Assembly: GCA_005402585.1 (NCBI GenBank)
Contig: BIFP01000067.1
Location: forward strand, 310,001-374,000
Direction of reading: 5' to 3'
Length of the DNA stretch: 64,000 nucleotides
DNA from: Micromonosporaceae bacterium KJ-029
GTDB taxonomy: Bacteria > Actinomycetota > Actinomycetes > Mycobacteriales > Micromonosporaceae
Shown here: one piece after another, positions 37,226 through 45,643 of the stretch
How positions within the stretch are numbered: the first letter of the stretch is position 1
Layout: each line of letters starts with the position of its first letter
Made by a program: the position numbers and the translations under genes
Notes under the pieces: model-generated
Database searches by the model: none
What the model saw: only the letters and a program-made list of their open reading frames with translations
Told to the model about the DNA's origin: nothing

Positions 37226-39364
37226 TCAGTTGCCGGTGGTGAAACCGGTGATGTCGCCGACCCGGGTCAGCGCCGCGTGCGCGGCCGCGACGATCCGGTC
37301 GGGGGTGAAGCCGAACTGCTCGAAGAGCACGGAGTGCGGGGCGCTCGCGCCGTAGTGCTCCAGGCTGACGGTCTCGCCGCAGTCGCCGACGATCCCGTGC
37401 CAGGACATCGCGATGCCCGCCTCCACGCTCACCCTGGCCTTTACCCCGCGTGGCAGCACCGACTCCCGGTACGCCTCGTCCTGCGCGAAGAACCACTCCT
37501 GGCAGGGCATCGAGACCACCCTGGTGGGGGTGCCACCGGCCTCCAGCCGCTCCCGGGCGGTCAGGCAGAGCTGCACCTCCGAGCCGGTGCCGATGATGAT
37601 CACCTGGGGCTTGCTGTTGGATGCCTCGGCCAGCACGTAGCCGCCCTTGGCGACCCCTTCGGCCCCGGCCAGCTGCGACCGGTCCAGGGTCGGCAGCGGC
37701 TGCCGGCTCAGCGCCAGCGCGGTCGGCCGGTCGGTGTGCTCCAGCGCCTGCCGCCAGGCCCACGCCGTCTCGTTGGCGTCGGCGGGCCGGACCACGTCCA
37801 GGCCGGGGATGGCCCGCAGCGCGGAGAGGTGCTCGACCGGCTGGTGGGTGGGGCCGTCCTCGCCGAGGCCGATCGAGTCGTGCGTCCAGACGTAGGTCAC
37901 CGGCAGCTTCATCAGCGCGGCGAGCCGCACCGCGGGGCGCATGTAGTCGCTGAACACGAGGAAGGTGCCGCCGTACGGGCGGGTGCCACCGTGCAGGGCG
38001 ATGCCGTTGAGGATCGCGCCCATGGCGTGCTCGCGGACGCCGAAGTGCAGCGTCCGGCCGTACTCGTGGCCGGGGAACTCCTTCGTGGCGTACTGGCTGG
38101 GGACGAAGGACGGCTCGCCCTTCATCGTGGTGTTGTTGCTCTCGGCCAGGTCCGCCGAGCCGCCCCACAGCTCCGGCAGCACCGGCGCGAGCGCGGCCAG
38201 CACCTTGCCGGAGGCGGCCCGGGTGGCGACACCCTTGGCGTCGGCGGGGAACTCGGGCAGCGCGTCGGCCCAGCCCTCGGGCAGCGTGCGCCCGGCCATC
38301 CGGTCGTACAGCGCGCGGCGCTCCGGGTTGGCCTCGGCCCAGGCGTCGAAGGCGACGGTCCACTGCTGCTGGGCGGCCTCGCCACGACCGAGCGCCTCGC
38401 GGGTGTGGGCGAGCACCTCCTCGGTGACGTCGAACGTCGCGGCCGGGTCGAAGCCGAGGATCTGCTTGGTGGCGGCCACCTCGTCGGCGCCAATCGCCGA
38501 GCCGTGGATCTTGCCGGTGTTCTGCTTGTTCGGCGCCGGCCAGCCGATGATGGTGCGTAGCGCGATGAACGACGGGCGGCCCGTCTCGGCCTTGGCGGCC
38601 AGCAGCGCCTCGTACAGCTCCGCCACGTTCTCGTGGTAGTCGCCCTGGTCGGCGTCGCCGCGCCGCCAGTCGACCGTCTGCACGTGCCAGCCGTACGCCG
38701 CGTAGCGGGCCGCGACGTCCTCGCTCTTGGCGATCCGGGTGTCGTCCTCGATCGAGATCTCGTTGTCGTCGTAGATCACGCAGAGGTTGCCCAGCTGCTG
38801 GTGCGCGGCCAGGGCGCTGGCCTCGTGGCTGATGCCCTCCTCGATGTCCCCGTCCGAGGCGATGCACCAGATGTCGTGGTCGAAGACCGACTCGCCGGCC
38901 TCCGTCTCCGGGTCGAACAGGCCGCGCTCGCGGCGCGCCGCCATCGCCATTCCGACGGCGTTGCCCAGGCCCTGCCCGAGCGGGCCGGTGGTGGTCTCCA
39001 CGCCCGGAGTGTGCCCGTGCTCCGGGTGGCCCGGGGTGAGCGAGCCCCACTGGCGCAGGGACTTCAGGTCGCCCAGGTTCAGCGGGTAGCCGGTGAGGAA
39101 CAGCTGGATGTACAGGGTCAGGCTGGAGTGGCCGGCGGAGAGCACGAAGCGGTCCCGTCCGGGCCAGAGGGGATCGGCGGGGTTGTGCCGCATGACCCGG
39201 TTGAACAGCAGGTACGCCACCGGGGCCAGGCTCATCGCGGTGCCCGGGTGGCCGTTACCGGATTTCTCCACGGCGTCCATGGCCAGCACGCGGACGGTGT
39301 CCACGGCCCGGCGGTCGAGGTCGGACCAGGTTAGTGCGGGGTGCTCGGGTCGGTTGGCAGGCAC
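37226..39364 (-). CDS. tkt: Transketolase
   Basis: The GTG at 39364 has GAGGAG ten bases upstream. A second in-frame GTG at 39406 lies five bases after a TAGGGT -10-like box (39412-39417) and could give a leaderless form 14 residues longer. The 712-residue protein has the thiamine diphosphate motif SDGDIEEGISHEAS near residue 157 with DDNEISIEDDT, the pyrimidine domain with HDSIGLGEDGPTHQPVEHL (part) and the C-terminal domain. It transfers two-carbon units in the non-oxidative pentose phosphate pathway. First gene of a six-gene minus-strand cluster. Confidence 0.97.
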   Translation of the reverse strand: MPANRPEHPALTWSDLDRRAVDTVRVLAMDAVEKSGNGHPGTAMSLAPVAYLLFNRVMRHNPADPLWPGRDRFVLSAGHSSLTLYIQLFLTGYPLNLGDLKSLRQWGSLTPGHPEHGHTPGVETTTGPLGQGLGNAVGMAMAARRERGLFDPETEAGESVFDHDIWCIASDGDIEEGISHEASALAAHQQLGNLCVIYDDNEISIEDDTRIAKSEDVAARYAAYGWHVQTVDWRRGDADQGDYHENVAELYEALLAAKAETGRPSFIALRTIIGWPAPNKQNTGKIHGSAIGADEVAATKQILGFDPAATFDVTEEVLAHTREALGRGEAAQQQWTVAFDAWAEANPERRALYDRMAGRTLPEGWADALPEFPADAKGVATRAASGKVLAALAPVLPELWGGSADLAESNNTTMKGEPSFVPSQYATKEFPGHEYGRTLHFGVREHAMGAILNGIALHGGTRPYGGTFLVFSDYMRPAVRLAALMKLPVTYVWTHDSIGLGEDGPTHQPVEHLSALRAIPGLDVVRPADANETAWAWRQALEHTDRPTALALSRQPLPTLDRSQLAGAEGVAKGGYVLAEASNSKPQVIIIGTGSEVQLCLTARERLEAGGTPTRVVSMPCQEWFFAQDEAYRESVLPRGVKARVSVEAGIAMSWHGIVGDCGETVSLEHYGASAPHSVLFEQFGFTPDRIVAAAHAALTRVGDITGFTTGN

Positions 39365-39631
39365 GATGCTTGTGCTCCTCGGCAGCTGAGTGGGCGGAAC
39401 CCTCACCGATGACCCTATCGAGCGGTCCTGAACGTCCGCCCGGGGATCTCAGCATGGCCTTCTGTACGTTTCCGGCCGGCTCGCGGTTCAGCCGTCGGTG
39501 TGACGGCCCGCACCGTTGCCGGGTCGCCCGGGCAGCCAAAACGACAACGCGTAGTGTGTGGGGCGGTGTGTGGACCCGAGTCGGGTTCGGCCACCCTGAC
39601 TTCCCCTGCCGACGCCGGAAGGTGGCAATCC

Positions 39632-40588
39632 GTGAGCACGATCACCGAGCGCCCCGTCAGCAACCCCGCCGGGGAGTCGACGGTGCGCACGGCGGGGGAG
39701 TCCCCGGCCCGCTCCCGTGACCTGCGGGCGGTGGTGGCGGCGTACGTGTCGCTGACCAAGCCGCGGATCGTGGAGCTGCTGCTGGTCACCACGGTGCCGG
39801 CGATGATGCTCGCGCACGGCGGGATGCCGTCGCTGTGGCTGGTCGCGGTGGTGCTGGTCGGCGGCTCGCTCGCCGCCGGTGCGGCCAGCGTCCTCAACTG
39901 CTACATCGACCGCGACATCGACCAGGTCATGCGGCGGACCAAGCGGCGGCCACTGCCGGCGCACACGGTGACGCCGCGCAACGCCCTGATCTTCGGTCTG
40001 GTGCTGGCGGCGGTCTCGGTGACGCTGCTGGCGGCCTTCACCAACCTGCTCGCCGCCGGGCTCACGCTGGCCGCGATCGTGTACTACGACGTGGTCTACA
40101 CGTTGTGGCTCAAGCGCACCACGGCGGCGAACACCTTCTGGGGCGGCGCCTGCGGGGCCGCGCCGGTGCTGATCGGCTGGGCGGCGGTGACCGGCTCGCT
40201 GTCGCCGGTGGCCTGGGCGCTGTTCGCGGTGGTCTTCTTCTGGCAGATGCCGCACTTCTACCCGCTGGCCATGAAGTACCGCGACGACTACGCCCGCGCC
40301 GGTATCCCGATGCTGCCGGTGGTGGCCTCGGTCCGCCGGGTCAACGCCGAGATCCTGCTGTTCGCCTGGCTGACGGTGCTGACCTCGCTGGCGGTCTGGG
40401 CGTTGGGCCTGAGCCCGGTCTACGGCGTACCGACGCTGGTGGTGGGCGCGGTCTTCCTGGTCGAGGCGCACAAGCTCGCCGGCCGGGCCAGCCGGGGCGA
40501 GCCGGTCAAGCCGATGCGACTGTTCCACTGGTCGACCACGTACCTGACCATCGTCTTCGCCGCCGCCGCGTTGGACGCCCTGATCTGA
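39632..40588 (+). CDS. ctaB: Protoheme IX farnesyltransferase (heme O synthase)
   Basis: The GTG at 39632 has GGAAGG nine bases upstream; a longer frame from 39500 has no membrane character. The 318-residue protein has about eight or nine hydrophobic helices of the UbiA family and both Asp-rich motifs: NCYIDRDIDQVMRRTKRRPL near residue 88 and the later KYRDDYARAGIPMLP. It attaches farnesyl to heme B, making heme O for cytochrome oxidase. It is divergent from tkt and lies two genes from ctaA, which makes the next product, heme A. Confidence 0.96.
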   Translation: MSTITERPVSNPAGESTVRTAGESPARSRDLRAVVAAYVSLTKPRIVELLLVTTVPAMMLAHGGMPSLWLVAVVLVGGSLAAGAASVLNCYIDRDIDQVMRRTKRRPLPAHTVTPRNALIFGLVLAAVSVTLLAAFTNLLAAGLTLAAIVYYDVVYTLWLKRTTAANTFWGGACGAAPVLIGWAAVTGSLSPVAWALFAVVFFWQMPHFYPLAMKYRDDYARAGIPMLPVVASVRRVNAEILLFAWLTVLTSLAVWALGLSPVYGVPTLVVGAVFLVEAHKLAGRASRGEPVKPMRLFHWSTTYLTIVFAAAALDALI

Positions 40589-40594
40589 CCCAGG

Positions 40595-40650
40595 TGTTAG
40601 GAAGGGCCCCTTCTTATCGCCTGCTGTATAGGAAGGGCCCCTTCCTAACA
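40595..40650. repeat. Palindromic repeat, AGGAAGGGGCCC family, copy 2
   Basis: The ends, TGTTAGGAAGGGCCCCTTC and its complement with one mismatch, are 19-bp inverted arms around an 18-bp centre. Each arm has its own GGGCCC core. It begins 6 bp after the ctaB stop, so it may terminate ctaB. Copy 1 at 30844-30895 is similarly placed after genes. Confidence 0.85.
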
Positions 40651-40655
40651 ACCAT

Positions 40656-40707
40656 CGGATAGAAGGCGCTATCCGGTTTGTCGGCACATCGTCCGGCACC
40701 GGATAGC
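40656..40707 (+). promoter_or_regulatory. Overlapping alternative hairpins
   Basis: CTATCCG at 40669-40675 can pair with CGGATAG at 40656-40662 (7 bp, 6-nt loop). The extended GCTATCCGG at 40668-40676 can instead pair with CCGGATAGC at 40699-40707 (9 bp). The two stems exclude each other. They lie 180-230 bp before the next gene in a fairly low-GC stretch. They may be an attenuator or overlapping operators. Confidence 0.4.
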
Positions 40708-40887
40708 GGGTCTCAATCGTTCGGCTAGATCCGGTTGGTGCCACTCTGCGGCGTCGTATCGTCCGCCTTGATCCTGATAAAACCGGGCGAAAAACCTTTC
40801 CTCTTCCTTAAACGTGCGGGTAACCGGTATCACAAAAGCTTCACGGTTCTCGCCCTACCGGGTTCATCTCTGCTTAGGCTTCGCGTC

Positions 40888-41223
40888 ATGGCAGATGGTT
40901 CCGATACGACGCTGACGGCTGATCAGGCCGCCTCCGGACCGACCCCCAGCGGGCTGGTCGCGGGTATCAAGTCGTTCGCCGCCGAGCACGGCGGGGCGAA
41001 GGCGGTCATCGAGTACGTCGGCAAGCGCGGCGCACGCATCGTCCTGGTGGGGGCCGACGGTGCGTGGGGCGACCAGTTCGCTGAGGACACGGTCGTGGCC
41101 CGTGAGGCCTGCGCGACGGCTGGAGTCGCCGTGGAGAACGCCTGGGAGCGGGAACTGATGGACCAGATGCGCCCGAGCAACGACCTCTGGCGTTCGATGG
41201 CGCGCCGCACGATGGCACGTTGA
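40888..41223 (+). CDS. Small conserved-looking protein of unknown function
   Basis: I do not recognise a named family. The 111-residue protein has no signal peptide or membrane helix. After a polar start of ~20 residues it has an alpha/beta-like core, with KRGARIVLVGADGAWGDQF and VVAREACATAGVAVENAWE, and ends in a basic RRTMAR. The ATG at 40888 lies seven bases after a TAGGCT -10-like box (40875-40880) with no ribosome binding site, so the transcript is probably leaderless. The ATP-grasp gene starts 10 bp after it, so the two probably work together. Confidence 0.7.
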   Translation: MADGSDTTLTADQAASGPTPSGLVAGIKSFAAEHGGAKAVIEYVGKRGARIVLVGADGAWGDQFAEDTVVAREACATAGVAVENAWERELMDQMRPSNDLWRSMARRTMAR

Positions 41224-41233
41224 GACAGATAAA

Positions 41234-42160
41234 TTGACCAACCACCACCAGTCGACCCGGGGGGAACCCCGGGTCGCTCTCGTCACCTGTACCGAACTGG
41301 CCGATCTCGACCCGGACGACCGCCTCGTCGTCGCCCCGCTCGCCGCGCGTGGCGTCGTCGCCGAGCCCGTCGTCTGGGACGACCCGGCCGTCGACTGGGC
41401 CAGGTACGACCTGGCCGTGCTCCGCTCGCCCTGGGACTACATGTCCCGGCGCGACGAGTTCGTCGCCTGGGCCGCCCGGGTACCTCGACTGGTCAACCCG
41501 GCCGACGTGGTGCGCTGGAACACCGACAAGCGCTACCTCGACGAGCTGGCCGCGGCCGGCGTGCCGACGGTGCCCACCGGCTGGGTGCTGCCCGGCGAGC
41601 CGTGGCAGCCGCCCGCCGACCGGGGCGAGTACGTCGTCAAGCCCGCCGTCAGCGCCGGCAGCCAGGACACCGGCCGGTACGACCTGGCCGACCCGCAGCA
41701 CCGGGAGCTCGCCCTGGCCCACGTGGGCCGGCTCGGCGCGGCCGGCCGGGTGACCATGGTCCAGCCGTACCTGACCGCGGTCGACACCGACGGCGAGACC
41801 GCGCTGCTCTTCCTCGCCGGCCCGGACGGCCTGGCCTTCAGCCACGCGATCCGCAAGGGGCCGATGCTGACCGGCCCGGACGAGGGCGTCGAGGGGCTCT
41901 ACAAGCCCGAGGAGATCACCCCGCGCACCGTCGGTGCCGAACAGCTCGCGGTGGCGGAGCAGGTCCTGGCGGCGGTGCCCGGCGGGCCGGAGCGGCTGCT
42001 CTACGCCCGGGTGGACCTCATCCCCGGCCCCGACGGCGCGCCCGTGCTGGTGGAGCTGGAGCTGACCGAGCCCTCGCTGTTCGTCGGGTACGCCGACGGT
42101 GCTCCCGAACGCTTGGCCGACGCCGTCCTCACCCACCTGGCCCGCGCCGCCGCAGTCTGA
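41234..42160 (+). CDS. ATP-grasp domain protein
   Basis: The 308-residue protein has an ATP-grasp fold without the N-terminal motifs of biotin carboxylase or D-Ala ligase. Visible parts are LRSPWDYMSRRDEF and VVRWNTDKRYLDELAAAGVP near residue 95, the nucleotide lysine in YVVKPAVSAGSQDTGRY near 135, and the metal-binding VLVELELTEPSLFVGYADGA near 272. It resembles the group that includes DcsG of cycloserine biosynthesis. It should join a carboxylate to an amine or thiol with ATP; the substrates are unknown. The start is TTG at 41234, 10 bp after the upstream small gene, with only a weak ribosome binding site. Confidence 0.8.
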   Translation: MTNHHQSTRGEPRVALVTCTELADLDPDDRLVVAPLAARGVVAEPVVWDDPAVDWARYDLAVLRSPWDYMSRRDEFVAWAARVPRLVNPADVVRWNTDKRYLDELAAAGVPTVPTGWVLPGEPWQPPADRGEYVVKPAVSAGSQDTGRYDLADPQHRELALAHVGRLGAAGRVTMVQPYLTAVDTDGETALLFLAGPDGLAFSHAIRKGPMLTGPDEGVEGLYKPEEITPRTVGAEQLAVAEQVLAAVPGGPERLLYARVDLIPGPDGAPVLVELELTEPSLFVGYADGAPERLADAVLTHLARAAAV

Positions 42161-42210
42161 CCGCCCCGCTCGAACACCTCAGCGGGCACCGATCGCAGCG
42201 GCGCGGGATG

Positions 42211-43164
42211 TCAGGCGGCGGCCGGGACGGGCTCCTCGGCCGGCGCGGCGGCCGGGTCCGGTGCCACCTCGGCCGGGCGGCGCTCGCGGGTCGACCAGAG
42301 CACCGCCAGGGTGGCGAGCCAGACCAGGCAGGAGCCGAGCATGTGCGCGCCCACCAACAGCGCCGGCAGGTTCGTGAAGTACTGCACGAAGCCGATCAGG
42401 CCCTGGGCCAGCTCGACCAGGAGCAGCATGCCGGCGGCGCGGACGGTGTGGGCCGGGGCGCCGACCGCCCGCAGGGCCAGCCACAGGCCCACGGTCAGGC
42501 CGACGAGCAGGAAGACCAGGTCGGCATGTACCTGCGAGATCGTCTGGGGGTCGAGGCCGTTGCGGATCGCGTCGGCGTCCCCGGCGTGCGGGCCGCTGCC
42601 GGTCACCGCGACCCCGATGATGATCACCGCCGCGCTGGCCACCACGGTGAGCCAGGTAAGGGTTCGCAGCGCCGGCGGCACCAGCGGGATCTTGGGGCCG
42701 TCCGGCTCGGCGGTGCGGCGCCAGAGGGCGTACGCGACGAGCAGCAGCAGCATCGAGACCACGAAGTGGATGCCCACGATCGAGGGGTGCAGCTGGGTGC
42801 GTACGGTGATTCCGCCGATCACGGCCTGCGCCACGATGCCGAACACGACGGCCAGCGCGAGCGGCACCACGCCCCGACGGCGGGGCCGGTGCGCCAGCGC
42901 GGCCAGCAGGGTGGCACCTGCGATCAGCACCAGCACGAAGGTGAGCAACCGGTTGCCGAACTCGATCACCCCGTGCATGCCCATCTCGGGCGTCGCGGTG
43001 TACGACTCGTCGGTGCACCGGGGCCAGGTCGGGCAGCCCAGCCCCGAGGCGGTCAGCCGGACCGCCCCGCCGGTGACGACGATCGCCGCGTTCGCGACGA
43101 TGTTGGCGTACGCGAGTCGGCGTAGCAGAGTGGCGGAGACCGGGAACCGGACAGGTCGCTTCAC
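42211..43164 (-). CDS. ctaA: Heme A synthase (CtaA/COX15)
   Basis: The GTG at 43164 starts a 317-residue protein with eight hydrophobic helices. ASGLGCPTWPRCTDE holds the cysteine pair typical of Bacillus-type CtaA, and IEFGNRLLTF, IVGIHFVV, ISQVHADLVF and LLVGAHMLG hold the heme-ligand histidines. It oxidises heme O to heme A. A TAGGAT -10-like box on the minus strand lies seven bases before the GTG with no ribosome binding site, so the transcript is probably leaderless. Divergent from sufR, with a 115-bp shared region. Confidence 0.95.
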   Translation of the reverse strand: MKRPVRFPVSATLLRRLAYANIVANAAIVVTGGAVRLTASGLGCPTWPRCTDESYTATPEMGMHGVIEFGNRLLTFVLVLIAGATLLAALAHRPRRRGVVPLALAVVFGIVAQAVIGGITVRTQLHPSIVGIHFVVSMLLLLVAYALWRRTAEPDGPKIPLVPPALRTLTWLTVVASAAVIIIGVAVTGSGPHAGDADAIRNGLDPQTISQVHADLVFLLVGLTVGLWLALRAVGAPAHTVRAAGMLLLVELAQGLIGFVQYFTNLPALLVGAHMLGSCLVWLATLAVLWSTRERRPAEVAPDPAAAPAEEPVPAAA

Positions 43165-43243
43165 GAAGCGAATCCTACGCAACGTAGTTGACCCCGATCG
43201 GGTGACTCTGCCCTTGCGGTGGTTCGGATCACCGGAACTGCGT

Positions 43244-43272
43244 TTGCAGGGCCCTGGCGAATTACGTAACGT
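43244..43272 (+). promoter_or_regulatory. sufR promoter with overlapping palindrome
   Basis: TTGCAG (43244-43249) and TAACGT (43267-43272) are spaced 17 bp, a good housekeeping-sigma promoter. The -10 box overlaps the palindrome TTACGTAA at 43262-43269. The start codon GTG at 43280 is seven bases after the -10, so the mRNA is predicted to be leaderless. The palindrome is a candidate SufR operator. Confidence 0.6.
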
Positions 43273-43279
43273 GGGCGTT

Positions 43280-44134
43280 GTGAAAAAGGCGGCAGGGCTC
43301 TCCGGGCACCAGCCGGCAGCCGGGGTGGCCGCCGGCCGGGCCGCGCCGCCCGCCCAGACCGCCCTTCCCGCCCAGGTCACGCCGCCCGTCCGGGTCACGC
43401 CGCCCGTCCGGGTCGCGCCGCCGGCCCAGGGTGCGCCCGGCGGGAACGCCGGGGACCTGTCGACCCGGGACCGGGTCACCCAGCTGCTGCTGGAGCGCCG
43501 GGCCGCCACCGCCGCCCAGTTGGGCGACGCGCTGGGGCTCAGCCCGGCGGCGATCCGCCGGCACCTCGACGCGATGCTCGCCGAGGGCGACGTGGTCGCC
43601 CGCGAGCAGACCGTACGCGGCCACCGCGGGCGCGGCCGGCCGGCCAAGGTGTTCCTGCTGACCGACGCCGCCCGCAGCCGCTGTGGCACCCACCACTACG
43701 ACAACATGGCCACCGCCGCGCTGCGCTGGATCGCCCGCACCGGTGGCTCCTCGGCGGTGGAGCAGTTCGCCGCCGAGCAGGTGGCCGCCCTGGAGTCCCG
43801 CTGCCGGGCCGCTCTGGCCGACGCCGGGGACGACCCGATGGCCCGGGCGGAGGCACTCGCCGCGGCGCTGACCGCCGAGGGCTACGCTGCCAGTGCGTCC
43901 ACGATCGCCTCCGGTGGCCAGCTGTGCCAGCACCACTGCCCGGTGGCGCACGTGGCCGCCGAATTTCCCCAGCTGTGCGAGGCCGAGACCACGGTGATCT
44001 CCCGCCTGGTCGGCACCCACGTGCAGCGCCTCGCCACCATCGCGCACGGCGACGGGGTGTGCACCACGCACATTCCGGGTTCGCCGCCTGCCCAGTCCGG
44101 AAAGACCGTCACCACTGTGAGGACAGATAGATGA
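43280..44134 (+). CDS. sufR: SufR-type Fe-S-sensing transcriptional repressor
   Basis: The protein of 284 residues has a Pro/Ala-rich N-terminal extension (about 1-55) with repeated PPVRV units, then a winged helix-turn-helix (RDRVTQLLLERRAATAAQLGD in part). The C-terminal half contains CQHHCPVAH, FPQLC and a late GVCTTH, cysteines and histidines placed as in SufR, which binds an Fe-S cluster and represses the suf operon. It heads the operon and overlaps sufB by 4 bp. An in-frame GTG three codons earlier is also possible. Confidence 0.93.
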   Translation: MKKAAGLSGHQPAAGVAAGRAAPPAQTALPAQVTPPVRVTPPVRVAPPAQGAPGGNAGDLSTRDRVTQLLLERRAATAAQLGDALGLSPAAIRRHLDAMLAEGDVVAREQTVRGHRGRGRPAKVFLLTDAARSRCGTHHYDNMATAALRWIARTGGSSAVEQFAAEQVAALESRCRAALADAGDDPMARAEALAAALTAEGYAASASTIASGGQLCQHHCPVAHVAAEFPQLCEAETTVISRLVGTHVQRLATIAHGDGVCTTHIPGSPPAQSGKTVTTVRTDR

Positions 44135-45561
44135 CCGAGCAGATCGTCCAGCCCCTGACCCAGGAGGAGCAGCTCGCCGCCCTGGGCAACTACGAGTACG
44201 GCTGGGCCGACCCGGACGTCGCGGGGGCCTCGGCCCAGCGCGGCCTCAGCGAGGCGGTGGTGCGGGACATCTCGGCCAAGAAGAACGAGCCGGCCTGGAT
44301 GCTCGACCTGCGCCTGAAGGGCCTGCGGCTGTTCGGGCGCAAGCCGATGCCGGCCTGGGGCGCCGACCTCACCGGGATCGACTTCGACAACATCAAGTAC
44401 TTCGTGCGCTCCACCGAGAAGCAGGCCGCCAGCTGGGAGGACCTGCCCGAGGACATCAAGAACACCTACGACAAGCTGGGCATCCCGGAGGCCGAGAAGC
44501 AGCGGCTCGTCGCCGGTGTCGCCGCCCAGTACGAGTCCGAGGTGGTCTACCACAAGATCCGCGAGGACCTGGAGGAGCAGGGCGTCGTCTTCCTCGACAC
44601 CGACACCGCCCTCAAGGAGCACGAGGACCTGTTCAAGGAGTACTTCGGCACGGTGATCCCGGTCGGCGACAACAAGTTCGCCGCGTTGAACACCTCCGTG
44701 TGGTCCGGTGGCTCGTTCATCTACGTGCCGAAGGGCGTGCACGTGGAGATCCCGCTGCAGGCGTACTTCCGGATCAACACCGAGAACATGGGCCAGTTCG
44801 AGCGCACGCTGATCATCGTCGACGAGGGTGCGTACGTGCACTACGTCGAGGGCTGCACCGCGCCCATCTACTCCTCCGACTCGCTGCACAGCGCGGTGGT
44901 GGAGATCATCGTCAAGAAGAACGCCCGGTGCCGCTACACCACCATCCAGAACTGGTCGAACAACGTCTACAACCTGGTCACCAAGCGCGCGGTGTGCCAC
45001 GAGGGCGCGACCATGGAGTGGATCGACGGCAACATCGGCTCCAAGGTGACCATGAAGTACCCGGCGGTCTACATGACCGGCGAGCACGCCAAGGGCGAGG
45101 TGCTCTCGGTGGCCATGGCCGGCGAGGGCCAGCACCAGGACGCCGGCGCCAAGATGGTGCACGCCGCGCCGCACACCAGCAGCACCATCGTGTCGAAGTC
45201 GATCGCCCGTGGTGGCGGCCGGACGTCGTACCGGGGCCTGGTGCAGGTGCTGGAGGGCTCGCACAGCAGCAAGAGCACGGTCAAGTGCGACGCGCTGCTG
45301 GTCGACACCATCTCCCGCTCCGACACCTACCCGTACGTCGACATCCGTGAGGACGACGTGTCGATGGGGCACGAGGCCACCGTCTCCAAGGTCAGCGAGG
45401 ACCAGCTCTTCTACCTGATGAGCCGGGGTCTGAGCGAGGACGAGGCGATGGCGATGATCGTGCGCGGCTTCATCGAGCCGATCGCCAAGGAACTGCCGAT
45501 GGAGTACGCCCTGGAGCTCAACCGCCTGATCGAGCTGCAGATGGAGGGCGCGGTCGGCTGA
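44131..45561 (+). CDS. sufB: Fe-S cluster assembly scaffold SufB
   Basis: The 476-residue SufB works with SufC and SufD to build Fe-S clusters. Hallmarks are WSGGSFIYVPKGVHVE near residue 190, VHYVEGCTAPIYS near 233, the RYTTIQNWS block, and DEDEAMAMIVRGF-like LSEDEAMAMIVRGFIEPI near the end. There is no intein, unlike SufB of several mycobacteria. The sufR overlap suggests coupled translation. Confidence 0.98.
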   Translation: MTEQIVQPLTQEEQLAALGNYEYGWADPDVAGASAQRGLSEAVVRDISAKKNEPAWMLDLRLKGLRLFGRKPMPAWGADLTGIDFDNIKYFVRSTEKQAASWEDLPEDIKNTYDKLGIPEAEKQRLVAGVAAQYESEVVYHKIREDLEEQGVVFLDTDTALKEHEDLFKEYFGTVIPVGDNKFAALNTSVWSGGSFIYVPKGVHVEIPLQAYFRINTENMGQFERTLIIVDEGAYVHYVEGCTAPIYSSDSLHSAVVEIIVKKNARCRYTTIQNWSNNVYNLVTKRAVCHEGATMEWIDGNIGSKVTMKYPAVYMTGEHAKGEVLSVAMAGEGQHQDAGAKMVHAAPHTSSTIVSKSIARGGGRTSYRGLVQVLEGSHSSKSTVKCDALLVDTISRSDTYPYVDIREDDVSMGHEATVSKVSEDQLFYLMSRGLSEDEAMAMIVRGFIEPIAKELPMEYALELNRLIELQMEGAVG

Positions 45562-45643
45562 CCCGCCTCCCGCCCGGCGTGCCGGCGTGCCGGCCCGCCA
45601 CCCCAGCACCAGACCGTCGTCGCAAGAACAGACCAAGGACGAG

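Noticed and set aside
39500..39631. N-terminal extension of ctaB from the ATG-like start at 39500
   Set aside because: The extra residues are hydrophilic and unlike the family; the GTG at 39632 has a proper ribosome binding site.
44131..45561. Possible intein in sufB
   Set aside because: The length is 476 residues and the conserved blocks are continuous. No intein motifs are present.
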